Notes: a model not told the origin generated them from the letters alone. Shown: positions 21,231 to 30,617, counted from the first letter of the stretch. The stretch: DNA of 64,000 bases from Flavobacterium johnsoniae (GCF_030388325.1 NZ_CP103794.1:4154001-4218000), one strand, 5' to 3'. Numbers and translations are program-made.

Positions 21231-22811
21231 TCAATTCCCATTAAAAACCAAATACAAAACCAAAATCACCACTCCCAACAAACCAAACAAAAGCTTTACC
21301 TTTTTGCTAGTTTTAGGAATATCCGTTTCATCTGAAACATTAACTTGTGGATTTCTATCGGTTAAAGAAATAATAACGGCTGTAATTAAAAGGACAGCAA
21401 AAATGTAAAAGGAAATCAATAAAAAGTGAGGCCAAACTGGATATTTATCAGCAGGGAAAATCCATAAATATAAAACCCCAACAAACAAACTAAACGCAGA
21501 ACCCCAAGAAAGTGTTGCATTTACAGCTTTTTTAGTCGTGCGTTTCCAGAAAACACTCAAAAGGAAAACAACAGATAACGAAGGCGCCAAGAAACCTAAA
21601 ACCGCCTGAAAAATGTTGAACAAATTTTGTCCTTTAATATTGTCAATCGCCACGGCAATTAAAATCGCAAAAACACATCCAGCAGCAATTGTCAAACGGC
21701 CAATTTTAATTTGATCCTGAATCGTCGCCGATGGATTTATTTTCTTCACATAAATATCATTCGTAAAAACAGTGCTCAAAGCGTTTAACGAAGAACCAAT
21801 TGTTCCTACTAAAACAGCAATCATCACGCAGATAACCAAACCGTTCATTCCACTTGGAAAAAGATTCGTAACCATGGTCATATAAGCCAAATCAGAATTG
21901 CTTCCTAATTCAGGATATAATGCATAACACAAAATTCCAGGTAAAATAAATAACGGCAAAGCCATAACTTTTAACCAACCAATAAAGTTTACACCCAATT
22001 GCCCTTGTTCTAGGTTTTTAGCTCCCAAAACACTCTGCACCATCGATTGATCGGTACAGAAAAATGCAACAGCAGCAACAGGATATCCTAATAAAATTGC
22101 AGGCCACGGATAATGTGCATCATCTGAAGGACGGACTAAATTCCAAAAGTTTGACGGTGTTTTAGCAATCAAAACATCTATTCCGCCTAATTTCTGTAAA
22201 CCTAAAAAAGAAAGCGTTAACGAAACTACAATTAGCAGAATCATCTGAAAAACATTCACTTTTGCAATCGCTTTTAATCCTCCAGCAAACGTAAAAATTC
22301 CAGAGAAAATTACTAAAACGGTAACGCTCTGCCACATCGGAATTCCCAAAATCTGACGTACTAAAACACCTCCGCTGAATAATCCTAAAGACAACCAGCT
22401 TACTAATATTTTTACCAAAGCGTACCAAGCCAAAATATTCTGTGTACTGTCGCCGTAGCGTTTTCCCATATATTCGGGCATCGTGCTGACTTTACTCGCA
22501 ATATATCTTGGCGCAAAAACCATTGCCAAGAGCAGTAAAAACACAAAAGCGTACCATTCGAAATTTCCCGCTACAATTCCCGTAGCGTAACCAATACTCG
22601 CAAAAGCCAATAATGACGAAGGCCCAACATTGGTTCCCCACATATTAAACCCAATGCTGTACCAGTTTAATGAATTTCCGGCCAGAAAAAGCGTTTCGTT
22701 TTTCTTTCTCTGCTTCATACTTACCACATATCCAATGACTAATAAAGCCACCAAATAACCCGCAACAATTACAAAATCAAGTGTGGTTAATTTATCGTAG
22801 ATACTGTTCAT
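21231..22811 (-). CDS. Sodium:solute symporter (SSS/SGLT-like)
   Basis: 526 residues with about 14 membrane helices. The N-terminal half carries the SSS pattern (FLAGNSLNWYSIGFNMWGTN, VSTMPEYMGKRYGD) and the mid-region GTIGSSLNALSTVFTNDIY, which is the conserved sodium-site helix of SGLT-type sugar transporters. It overlaps the upstream oxidoreductase gene by 4 bp (ATGA, 22808-22811), so the two are translationally coupled. A sugar or uronic-acid substrate that is then oxidised by the partner is the simplest reading; the exact solute is not predictable. Confidence 0.88.
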   Translation of the reverse strand: MNSIYDKLTTLDFVIVAGYLVALLVIGYVVSMKQRKKNETLFLAGNSLNWYSIGFNMWGTNVGPSSLLAFASIGYATGIVAGNFEWYAFVFLLLLAMVFAPRYIASKVSTMPEYMGKRYGDSTQNILAWYALVKILVSWLSLGLFSGGVLVRQILGIPMWQSVTVLVIFSGIFTFAGGLKAIAKVNVFQMILLIVVSLTLSFLGLQKLGGIDVLIAKTPSNFWNLVRPSDDAHYPWPAILLGYPVAAVAFFCTDQSMVQSVLGAKNLEQGQLGVNFIGWLKVMALPLFILPGILCYALYPELGSNSDLAYMTMVTNLFPSGMNGLVICVMIAVLVGTIGSSLNALSTVFTNDIYVKKINPSATIQDQIKIGRLTIAAGCVFAILIAVAIDNIKGQNLFNIFQAVLGFLAPSLSVVFLLSVFWKRTTKKAVNATLSWGSAFSLFVGVLYLWIFPADKYPVWPHFLLISFYIFAVLLITAVIISLTDRNPQVNVSDETDIPKTSKKVKLLFGLLGVVILVLYLVFNGN

Positions 22812-23872
22812 AGTCCGTATTCGTTAAGAATATCGGCAATTTTAACCGGCATTCCAGTTTGCAAAGATTTATCCATTGCTTGTAATAAAGCTACCGTTCC
22901 AATTCCTTCTTCCATGTTTGGATAAGCTTCAAAACCTTGCTCAATACTGTCTGTAAAATATTCTAAATAATTCTGATATTCTCCGCCGTGATGACTTTGT
23001 CCTTCAAAACGGAAATAATATTTTATCGTACTGTCACCCCAAGTAATTACTTTTTCTTCGCCGGTTCTATCTGTAACGGCATAACGCAATTCGTGATAAT
23101 CGGCTTGACTTGCCCCTTCTGTTGCTCTTAAAATCGTACTCATTCCGCTGTCACGTTGTGCTGGCTGAGTCGGCGAAGTATAAACACCGCTTACACGAGC
23201 AATTCTTCCATCGGTGGCTTTAAAGATAAAATGCATGGTATCTTCATTCTTCAATCCTGCATTTTGTCCGTTACTGCTGATCATTCCATAACCCATTACT
23301 TCCTGAATATTCGGCAAATACCATCTAATGAAATCTACAGGATGACTCAAACCTCCGTACAGCCATTTAAACGATTGCAAAAGCGACCATTCTTTCTTTA
23401 AAAACCATCTGTGATCGGCATGATATTGCGCTTCAATTGTAATTAAATCTCCAATTAAACCTGCTTCATAATCGGCTCTTTGTCTTTTTGCTGGTTCGAA
23501 GAAACGGGAACTTTGTCCGATAAAAACTTTCTTCCCTGTTGATTTGCTTAATTCTAAAAGCTCTTTAGCATCCGAAAGATCATCGATAAAAGGCTTTGTA
23601 CAAACTACGTGTTTTCCATGTAATAAAGCTTGTTTTACGTGTTGCGCATGCAAATGATCTGGCGTATAAATGGCAATAATATCAATTGATGCATCGTTTA
23701 ATAAATCTTCGTAATTGGTTGTATAAGAATGAAAATCGAATTCTTTTGCGCGCTGTTTACACAATTCTTCGTTTCGGTCGCATATTTTAACGAGTTCTAG
23801 TTTTGAACTTTCTATAGCAGCTGACATTGTGCTTCGTCCTTCTCCAAGTCCCAGAATGGCTATTTTTAACAT
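22808..23872 (-). CDS. Gfo/Idh/MocA family NAD(P)-dependent oxidoreductase
   Basis: 354 residues. The Rossmann start ILGLGEGRSTMSAAIESS is a somewhat modified glycine motif. CTKPFIDDLSDAKELLEL carries the conserved Lys-Pro of the family (EKP-type motif), and a C-terminal alpha/beta substrate domain begins at about 125 (YHADHRWFLKKEW). The glycine motif differs from the usual GxGxxG, so cofactor binding may vary. It is the first gene of a two-gene leftward operon with the SSS symporter. Family is certain. Substrate unknown; a sugar or cyclic polyol taken up by the symporter is likely. Confidence 0.85.
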   Translation of the reverse strand: MLKIAILGLGEGRSTMSAAIESSKLELVKICDRNEELCKQRAKEFDFHSYTTNYEDLLNDASIDIIAIYTPDHLHAQHVKQALLHGKHVVCTKPFIDDLSDAKELLELSKSTGKKVFIGQSSRFFEPAKRQRADYEAGLIGDLITIEAQYHADHRWFLKKEWSLLQSFKWLYGGLSHPVDFIRWYLPNIQEVMGYGMISSNGQNAGLKNEDTMHFIFKATDGRIARVSGVYTSPTQPAQRDSGMSTILRATEGASQADYHELRYAVTDRTGEEKVITWGDSTIKYYFRFEGQSHHGGEYQNYLEYFTDSIEQGFEAYPNMEEGIGTVALLQAMDKSLQTGMPVKIADILNEYGL

Positions 23873-24049
23873 GGTTTATTATTTTAGATTTTTGAGTTTA
23901 GATTTTAGATTATTTCCGAAATCTTCTCTGAGGTTAGTTTTGTTTTTTCACGCAGGTTCAGCAGATTGAGCAGATTTTCATTCTTCTTGATTCTCAAGAA
24001 AATCTTTCTTCTTGCCTCTTTCTTCTATTTATCTTTTCGGCTCTTTCTT

Positions 24050-26566
24050 CTACTTTTTCTCTTCCGCATTCACCTTATTCAAGAAAATCCATGTTTCGTC
24101 TGGTTTTCCACCTTCAATTCCCGATTGGTATTTTTTCATTAAGGCGTTCCAATCATCTACACGAGGATTATTTTGTGTTGTTTTCGGATTTAATTTATCC
24201 AGATTTTCGCCTTTCGGAATACTGATAACCAAAATCAATTGTCTGTCTTTCTTGAAAACCTGTAATTGCTGAAAATCGGCGTTACAGAAACCTTTGGCTA
24301 CTTCTGGCCATTTTTCGAATTGCGTTTTATGATACTCTACATATTCTTTTTGCAATTTTTCATCAACAGGAAGATTTGCTGTTAAAACAATGTTTTCCCA
24401 ATCTGATGCTGGTTTTGAATCTTTACATCTTTCAAAATTTTGGAAATCGTAAACCAAATCATCATAGATTTTAATTTCTAAAGAAGGAAAAGCGCCTGCC
24501 AATTTTCTCTTTGTTCTTTCAGGCTGATTCATTTTTCCGTAAATCACCAAATGATTTTTCCATTGATACAATTCCTGACCTACAATTCTAAAACCGGTTA
24601 AAGTCGATTTGATTTTTTCAATATCAAAATCAGAACCTATCAATTCGATCGTGTATGGTTTTGGCATTTCCTGCAATCCCCATTTTTCATCGATTACAAC
24701 TTCTTTTTCTAAATCTTTGTAAGGTGCCCTAATCCCCGCAGCATCTTTAATCTTAGAACTTACATACGGATCGTTGTGTTCCCAAATATTTCCTTTTGGA
24801 CCATTATGGTTTTTCAGGATTTTCTTTTCGGCAATCCAGTTGTTTTTAATGGTAAAACCTTCACTTCCTTCATCGGTATACAAATACAACCATAAAAACG
24901 GATCATGTGCATACGGACTGTTGTAAACTTTGTCGATATAATTTTCTTCTATTCGGCTTCCTGGTTGTGCCGAAAGTGTATAAATTCCAGCAACATCATG
25001 TAAATGTTTGGCGTAATGATGAATTTTATTACCCAGAATTTTATTGTTCTGCATCACATTTGGCGTGTGCGTCCAACCCCAGCCCATTGCCATTCCAGAG
25101 TACGATACATCCGAAATCTCGTTGTGTTCAATCGTAATGTTTCGAACAAAACCAGCGCTGATTCCTAAAGTTCCCCAATCTTCATTGGTTACGTTGGTGA
25201 TTAAATTATCAGCAATTATTTCATCAGAACACATTTCTCTTTCATCTTTTATGATTAAAGGCAAATGCGCTTCAAAAGCTTCTTCGGAGAAAATTCCAAC
25301 ATTGATGGCACTTCCGCCGATATCTTTAAATAAATTTCCTTTTACGGTATTATGATTTGTTCCTTTATTTAAATCTAAACCAGTCGAAGACAAATGTTCA
25401 AAACGGCAGGATTCAAACTGAATGTTATTGGCATAATTTACTTCAACCGCTCCGCGAGGTCTTCCTACCCAAGCCTGATTTTCTAAACTTGCTTGATTTG
25501 GTGTTCCTGGAACTTTCAGTTTATAAGCATCCAACAAATACAAACCAGATTGCAACGGCACATGACCTTGCTGTGACGGACGAAGCCAGTTGCTGTATTG
25601 AAACGAAATTCCTTTAAACTGAAAATGATGTACAGGCGAATCAATTGTTCCTTTTACTTCAACCAGATTTTCTAAAACAGGTGCAGTTATAATTGCTGAA
25701 TTAATATCTTCGCCAGCTCTTGGAATATAATAGATTTTAGCATTTTTCTTATCCAAATACCATTCTCCAGGCTCGTTTAAAAGCGAAAAAGCATTGTTTA
25801 AGAAATAAGCCGAATTTCCGTTGTTTTTAGAAATCCAAGGTGCAGGCCATGGATGCTCACTTTGAATACGGCTTTCTGGTTCTTCAAACGAAAGTTTTGC
25901 GCTGTCTTTTTGTACTTCGATATTTTTAATACGTAAGTTGGCATTCGACCACCATTGCACAATAAACATTTCCATTCCCGGTTGGAACTTAACCGATTTA
26001 TCTTTAAACGGAATCCAGCAAGTTTGCTCTTCGTGATTCCAAGAAAGAATACGTTCCATTGTGGTTCCCGCAGTATTTTTGGCTCTTACGGCTTTTTTGC
26101 CGTTTACCCATAACTGTCTGTAATCAATCAGACTTCCTGCTTTTTTAGGAGCATCGGCTACCCAAACAGCACCTTTTTTAAGTCCGTTAATAACCGTTGT
26201 CGATTTTGTCCAATTTTTAATTTCGATTCCACCGTTTATAATTGGTCTTGCATTTACATCGGCTTCAATTGTTGTCGGACTATCTGCAGTTCCAGAATCT
26301 TCAGGACGCACAAATAAAGGTTCGTTTAAATAATACGTTCCGTTCATCACTATGATTCGGATTCCGTCTTTTATCGATGGATCTTTTAAGCGGCGAAGTT
26401 CTCTCGCTTTTCGCATTGCCATGTGAACCGTTGCCAACGGACTTGATTTTGTTCCGATATTCGAATCTTTTCCTGATGGTGAAACCCAGATTTCAGCTCC
26501 ACTTGCCGAAATTGTAAATACCATTAAAAAAACAATCAGTAATTTGTTGAAGGAAGTTAAATGCAT
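24050..26566 (-). CDS. Beta-helix (GH141-like) exported protein fused to L-rhamnose-mutarotase-like domain
   Basis: 838 residues with a signal peptide ending SASGA at about 24. Residues about 25-630 form a right-handed parallel beta-helix starting IWVSPSGKDSNIGTKSSPLA, the opening seen in GH141 and related pectin enzymes, with later coils such as NTVKGNLFKDIGGSAINVG and HLHDVAGIYTLSAQPG. Residues about 735-832 look like a RhaM/DUF718 mutarotase: KEYVEYHKTQFEKWPEV (Tyr742 and His746 in the catalytic positions), NNPRVDDWNALMKKYQ and GGKPDETWIFLNKV. A segment at about 640-710 may be a second, diverged ferredoxin-like unit. The fusion suggests that the sugar released by the helix domain is L-rhamnose or L-fucose. 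It is divergent from the GH28 gene. Confidence 0.75.
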   Translation of the reverse strand: MHLTSFNKLLIVFLMVFTISASGAEIWVSPSGKDSNIGTKSSPLATVHMAMRKARELRRLKDPSIKDGIRIIVMNGTYYLNEPLFVRPEDSGTADSPTTIEADVNARPIINGGIEIKNWTKSTTVINGLKKGAVWVADAPKKAGSLIDYRQLWVNGKKAVRAKNTAGTTMERILSWNHEEQTCWIPFKDKSVKFQPGMEMFIVQWWSNANLRIKNIEVQKDSAKLSFEEPESRIQSEHPWPAPWISKNNGNSAYFLNNAFSLLNEPGEWYLDKKNAKIYYIPRAGEDINSAIITAPVLENLVEVKGTIDSPVHHFQFKGISFQYSNWLRPSQQGHVPLQSGLYLLDAYKLKVPGTPNQASLENQAWVGRPRGAVEVNYANNIQFESCRFEHLSSTGLDLNKGTNHNTVKGNLFKDIGGSAINVGIFSEEAFEAHLPLIIKDEREMCSDEIIADNLITNVTNEDWGTLGISAGFVRNITIEHNEISDVSYSGMAMGWGWTHTPNVMQNNKILGNKIHHYAKHLHDVAGIYTLSAQPGSRIEENYIDKVYNSPYAHDPFLWLYLYTDEGSEGFTIKNNWIAEKKILKNHNGPKGNIWEHNDPYVSSKIKDAAGIRAPYKDLEKEVVIDEKWGLQEMPKPYTIELIGSDFDIEKIKSTLTGFRIVGQELYQWKNHLVIYGKMNQPERTKRKLAGAFPSLEIKIYDDLVYDFQNFERCKDSKPASDWENIVLTANLPVDEKLQKEYVEYHKTQFEKWPEVAKGFCNADFQQLQVFKKDRQLILVISIPKGENLDKLNPKTTQNNPRVDDWNALMKKYQSGIEGGKPDETWIFLNKVNAEEKK

Positions 26567-26706
26567 TATTTATAGTATTGATTTTTTTCTTGAGCTAAAA
26601 TTACGAGGCATTTATTTAAAGCGCTATAATTTTTACAAATAATTGTATTTTTAACACTTTTACCAAATAACGACGACAATTTAAAAGAATATAAAATCAC
26701 ATGCAT

Positions 26707-26721
26707 CCTGTACCCTCCTGT
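26707..26721. promoter_or_regulatory. CAGG direct-repeat site upstream of beta-helix/mutarotase gene
   Basis: CCTGTACCCTCCTGT, 141 bp before the start of the leftward gene, with two CCTG units 10 bp apart, matching the site at 18390 in 11 of 15 positions. Confidence 0.45.
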
Positions 26722-26855
26722 AATATTGACTTCAAGAAATTATCTTTGAAAATTTGACTTTTAATTATCTTCTGCTTTCTCAATCAAAAAAAGTTAAATT
26801 CATAAAAAATCTGTGATAAACCGCCAAAAACTGGTATTTCATAATATTTTTTTAA

Positions 26856-26877
26856 TAGATTTGTGTAATCGATTACA
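26856..26877 (+). promoter_or_regulatory. GH28 promoter -7 box with abutting LacI-type operator
   Basis: TAGATTTG (26856-26863) fits the Bacteroidetes TAnnTTTG box. The next 14 bases, TGTAATCGATTACA (26864-26877), are a perfect palindrome with the central CG typical of LacI-family operators, placed over the expected transcription start. Confidence 0.75.
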
Positions 26878-27075
26878 TTGAATATTTGAAATTAAAAAAG
26901 TATAATTTTATTTATTGAATAAAAATTCACAGAATAAAAAATTGAATTATCAGTAAATCGAAAAAAAGTTCCTAAGACACTAAATAACTAAGATGCTATG
27001 TTTCACAATTGAATCTTAGCATCTTAGCCACTTAGAACCTCAGAACCTTAAAATATTAACTATAATATAATACGA

Positions 27076-28752
27076 ATGAAAACTAACCGAATAATCCTTT
27101 TATGTGTTGCTCTCACCTCTTTTGCTTTGAGTTTCAATACAATTTCAGCACAAAAATCTGCCGATACGTATAAAAACATTGAATTTAAAATGTCAGAAGT
27201 TCAAGAACCTGTTATTCCAAATTACAGTATAAATTTAAAAGATTTTGGAGCTGTAAACGGAGGTTATGTTTTAAACACAAAAGCTTTTGCTGATGCAATT
27301 GTCGCCCTTTCTAAAAAAGGCGGAGGAAAATTAATTATTCCACCTGGAATATGGCTTACAGGTCCAATCATTCTGAAAAGCAATATTGAACTTCACGCTC
27401 AAACTGGGGCTTTAATTAAATTCTCTACAGATAAAACTTTATATCCAATTATCGAAACCAGTTTTGAAGGTATAAATACTTGGCGATGCATCTCTCCTAT
27501 TTATGGCAAAAACTTAGAGAATGTAGCTTTTACAGGAAATGGCGTTTGGGATGGTTCTGGTGAAGCTTGGAGACAAGTTAAAAAGAGTAAACTGACAGAC
27601 GAACAATGGAAGAAATTTGTAGCTTCTGGCGGGGTTTTAAACGAAAAAAAAGACAGCTGGTTTCCTTCTGAACAATATTTAAAAGGGGCTAAAGGTGCCG
27701 ATCAGAATATTCGTCATGATTTGAAAACTAAAGAAGATTTTGAAGCTATTCACGATTTTTTACGTCCGGTTTTGGTCAGCATTCAAAATAGTAAAAGAGT
27801 GCTTTTTGACGGACCTGTTTTCCAAAACTCTCCTGCATGGAATATTCATCCTTTATTAATTGAAGATTTAATTGTTCGAAATATAACGGTTCGCAATCCA
27901 TGGTTTTCTCAAAATGGTGACGGACTTGATGTAGAATCTTGTAAAAATGTAGTGATTGAAAATTCAAGTTTTGATGTGGGTGACGATGCCATCTGCATTA
28001 AATCGGGTAAAGATAAAGACGGACGCGACAGAGGTGTTCCTTGTGAAAATATTATTGTAAAAAACAATATAGTGTATCACGGTCATGGCGGTGTTACGGT
28101 TGGAAGTGAAATGTCTGGCGGTGTCAAAAATCTGCACGTTTCCAATTGTACTTTTATGGGAACTGACGTTGGTCTTCGTTTTAAAAGTACTCGCGGACGT
28201 GGCGGTGTTGTAGAAAACATTTACATCTCAGACGTTTTTATGACGGATATTCCGTCTCAAGCAATTTCATTCGATTTGTATTACGGAGGAAAATCGATCG
28301 CTGAAACTTTAGCGGAAGGCGGAAATACCGTTAGCACAAAAGCAATTCCGGTAAACGAAGAAACGCCTGAGTTTAAAAATATCGTAATCAAAAACATCAC
28401 AATTAAAGGTGCTCAGCAAGCTGTATTTTTACAAGGGCTTCCCGAAATGAATTTGGAAAACATTGAAATCACAAACCTAATTGCTAAAGCGCAAAAAGGT
28501 TTTTCTATAATTGATGCTAACGGAATTAAAATCAGCAATGCACAATTGGATATCGAAGCTAAAAATACTTTCGAAATTTACAACGCTAAAAACCTTTCGC
28601 TTAAAAATATCGAATTTAATCCATCTTCTTCAAACGCAATTACGATTAATGGTGAAGCGAGTAAGAATATTGATTTGAGTGGTTCTAAGATTAATTTCTC
28701 TAAGACTACAACTATTGATAAAAATGTTCCTAAAAAAGCGGTTAAATTTTAA
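27076..28752 (+). CDS. Polygalacturonase, GH28
   Basis: 558 residues with a signal peptide ending ISAQ at about 26. The GH28 beta-helix is complete. All four motifs are present: NGDGLD (Asn280, Asp282, Asp285), GDDAICIKSG (Asp303, Asp304), HGHGGVTVGSE (His337) and RFK (Arg368, Lys370). An active hydrolase of alpha-1,4-galacturonic acid links is expected, either polygalacturonase or exo-type. The opening NLKDFGAVNGGYVLNTKAF is the usual start of exo-acting bacterial members. It stands alone on the plus strand behind a TAGATTTG -7 box directly joined to a 14-bp perfect palindrome, so a LacI-type repressor probably controls it. Confidence 0.92.
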   Translation: MKTNRIILLCVALTSFALSFNTISAQKSADTYKNIEFKMSEVQEPVIPNYSINLKDFGAVNGGYVLNTKAFADAIVALSKKGGGKLIIPPGIWLTGPIILKSNIELHAQTGALIKFSTDKTLYPIIETSFEGINTWRCISPIYGKNLENVAFTGNGVWDGSGEAWRQVKKSKLTDEQWKKFVASGGVLNEKKDSWFPSEQYLKGAKGADQNIRHDLKTKEDFEAIHDFLRPVLVSIQNSKRVLFDGPVFQNSPAWNIHPLLIEDLIVRNITVRNPWFSQNGDGLDVESCKNVVIENSSFDVGDDAICIKSGKDKDGRDRGVPCENIIVKNNIVYHGHGGVTVGSEMSGGVKNLHVSNCTFMGTDVGLRFKSTRGRGGVVENIYISDVFMTDIPSQAISFDLYYGGKSIAETLAEGGNTVSTKAIPVNEETPEFKNIVIKNITIKGAQQAVFLQGLPEMNLENIEITNLIAKAQKGFSIIDANGIKISNAQLDIEAKNTFEIYNAKNLSLKNIEFNPSSSNAITINGEASKNIDLSGSKINFSKTTTIDKNVPKKAVKF

Positions 28753-28781
28753 TTCGAAATTTTCAAATTCCAAATTTCAAA

Positions 28782-28871
28782 CATAGCCCGTGGTTTCAAC
28801 CACGGGAACACAATGTGAGAAATGCATTATGTGACAATCTTGCGTTCCCGTGGTTGAAACCACGGGCTATG
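28782..28871. repeat. CCCGTGGTTTCAACCACGGG element pair
   Basis: Two inverted hairpin units, ATAGCCCGTGGTTTCAACC near 28784 and its complement near 28870, downstream of GH28. Same family as 21124-21209, 41155-41187 and 61313-61389. Confidence 0.85.
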
Positions 28872-28927
28872 TTTTTTTTTCATTTCTCCCTTCGGTCGAA
28901 ATGACAAATTTGACTCTAAAATAAAAA

Positions 28928-28957
28928 GCGTGAATTAATCAATTCACGCTTTTTTTA
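28928..28957. terminator. Bidirectional terminator between GH28 and lactonase genes
   Basis: Stem GCGTGAATT (28928-28936) and AATTCACGC (28941-28949), A-run before and T-run after, between convergent genes. Confidence 0.8.
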
Positions 28958-28976
28958 TAAATCTAAAATTGAATAT

Positions 28977-29813
28977 TTAGTCATTCAAACTATAGAAAGC
29001 ATTCGCATTCCCAAACCAAATCTTATTCTGTTCTTCAACAGAAAACTTCGAAATATAATCTTCTAAAGTTTTAACTACTTCATTATAATCAGAAGCTACA
29101 TTTAAAACGGGCCAATCTGAACCATACATTAATTTATCAGTTGAGAAATTCTCAAAAATCACATTTAAATACGGTTTTAAATCTTCTAGCTTCCAATTTT
29201 CCCAATCGGCTTCTGTGACCATTCCAGAAATTTTACACCAAACGTTATCGTATTTTGCAATTTCTTCGATTCCTTTTTTCCAAGAATCAATACTTCCTGA
29301 TTTGATTTCTGGTTTTGCAATATGATCGATTACAAACTTTTGATTTGGAAAATCTTTCACCAAACTTATTGCTGCGGGTAATTGACGTTCAAAAATCAAT
29401 AAATCGTAAGTATAATTAAATGGCTTTAAAGCTGCGATTCCTCTTCTAAATGCTTCTCCGTACATAAAATCATCCGCTTCACCTTGAACAACGTGTCTGA
29501 AGCCTTTCAGCTTTTTTTGATTTGAAAAGAATTGCAAACGTTCTTCAATGTTTTCATTTCGCAAATCTACCCAGCCTACAACTCCTTTTATAAAATCATT
29601 TTTAGAAGCCAAATCTAATAGAAAATTAGTTTCTTCTTCCGATTGGCTTGCCTGAACAGCCACACAGCCTTCAAACTGATTGGCTTTTAGTAATGGTTCT
29701 AAATCTTCCGGAAGAAAATCTCTTTGAATATTCTTCATGGTTTCATCAATCCAGCTATCTCTAACGGGATCAAACTTCCAAAAATGCTGATGGGAATCTA
29801 TTCTTTTACTCAT
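28977..29813 (-). CDS. Amidohydrolase, L-fucono/L-rhamnono-lactonase type (COG3618)
   Basis: 278 residues, cytoplasmic, no signal peptide. It starts RIDSHQHFWKFDP, where the HxH metal site of the amidohydrolase fold appears at residues 7-9, and ends with LMYGSDWPVLN, the conserved late Asp. Related enzymes hydrolyse L-fuconolactone or L-rhamnonolactone to the acid, the second step of non-phosphorylative 6-deoxyhexose catabolism. It lies 6 bp downstream of an SDR dehydrogenase, in a leftward set with a zinc dehydrogenase and a 2,4-diketo-acid hydrolase, which fits that pathway. L-galactonolactone is an alternative substrate. Confidence 0.82.
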   Translation of the reverse strand: MSKRIDSHQHFWKFDPVRDSWIDETMKNIQRDFLPEDLEPLLKANQFEGCVAVQASQSEEETNFLLDLASKNDFIKGVVGWVDLRNENIEERLQFFSNQKKLKGFRHVVQGEADDFMYGEAFRRGIAALKPFNYTYDLLIFERQLPAAISLVKDFPNQKFVIDHIAKPEIKSGSIDSWKKGIEEIAKYDNVWCKISGMVTEADWENWKLEDLKPYLNVIFENFSTDKLMYGSDWPVLNVASDYNEVVKTLEDYISKFSVEEQNKIWFGNANAFYSLND

Positions 29814-29819
29814 AACTTT

Positions 29820-30617
29820 TTAATTAACATCGCTGATTAATGCGCGGTCTAAATGTACGTAACCTCCATCCACAAAAACAAATTGTCCCGTAGTATGTGA
29901 TGATTTTTCTGAAATGACGAAAAGTGCTGTGTCGGCAATTTCTTCTGTTTTAGTCATTCGACTTTCCAATGGAATCGTTTTACTAATTTTTTTCAAGACC
30001 GCTTCCCCATCAGGCAAAGTTTTAATCCAATCCTCATAAGCTGGCGTATAACTTTCTGCAATAATAATCGCATTCGAACGAATTCCGAAGTGAATCAAAT
30101 CTACTGCCCATTCTCTGGTTAACCCCAAAACACCACCTTTCGCGGCAGCGTAACCCGAAGTTCCTCCTTGACCTGTTAGCGCTACTTTTGAACCGATATT
30201 CAAAATATTTCCTTTTGATTCTTTTAAAAATGGAAGCGAATATTTAGCCAATAAAAAATAGCTTACTACATTCAGTTTCAAAGAATCCATAAATTCTTCG
30301 TAAGAAGCGTCTAATCCTGCACCGTCATTAACGCCGACATTATTTATGATGGCATCAATTCTTCCATATTTAGCTCCGATTACTTTTACAGCATTTTCTA
30401 TTGCAACAGGATCGGTTACATCAGTTTGCACAAATAAAGAATTAATGCCCCTTTTTTGAAGTCTTTCTGCGTATTCGAAACCTCTTGCATTCCTGTCAAC
30501 TAAAACTGGGATTGCACCTTCATCTGCTAATCTGTTGACGATGGTTTCTCCGATACTGCCTTCTTTTCCAGCCGAACCAGAAACGACAACTATTTTATTT
30601 TTTAAGTTTAAATCCAT
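29820..30617 (-). CDS. SDR-family dehydrogenase, probable 6-deoxyhexose (or 3-deoxy-2-keto acid) dehydrogenase
   Basis: 265 residues. The coenzyme loop is VVVSGSAGKEGSIGETI, the catalytic tetrad includes Ser in NIGSKVAL and the YxxxK of SGYAAAKGG, and the Asn is in NNVGVNDGAG. The protein ends with FVFVDGGYVHLDRAL. In related clusters, SDRs act as L-fucose (or L-rhamnose) 1-dehydrogenase or as 2-keto-3-deoxy-L-fuconate 4-dehydrogenase; the sequence alone does not decide between them. It is translated just ahead of the lactonase gene (6-bp gap). A block of nested palindromes separates it from the upstream zinc dehydrogenase. Confidence 0.83.
   Translation of the reverse strand: MDLNLKNKIVVVSGSAGKEGSIGETIVNRLADEGAIPVLVDRNARGFEYAERLQKRGINSLFVQTDVTDPVAIENAVKVIGAKYGRIDAIINNVGVNDGAGLDASYEEFMDSLKLNVVSYFLLAKYSLPFLKESKGNILNIGSKVALTGQGGTSGYAAAKGGVLGLTREWAVDLIHFGIRSNAIIIAESYTPAYEDWIKTLPDGEAVLKKISKTIPLESRMTKTEEIADTALFVISEKSSHTTGQFVFVDGGYVHLDRALISDVN

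Larger units (their letters stand above)
26567..27075. promoter_or_regulatory. Divergent promoter region of beta-helix/mutarotase and GH28 genes
   Basis: 509 bp without a gene. It contains the CAGG direct-repeat site (26707-26721), the GH28 promoter box and LacI-type operator (26856-26877), and in the GH28 leader a long imperfect inverted repeat (CTAAGATGCTA 26988-26998 with its complement 27017-27027, outer arms 26968 and 27038). Confidence 0.7.
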
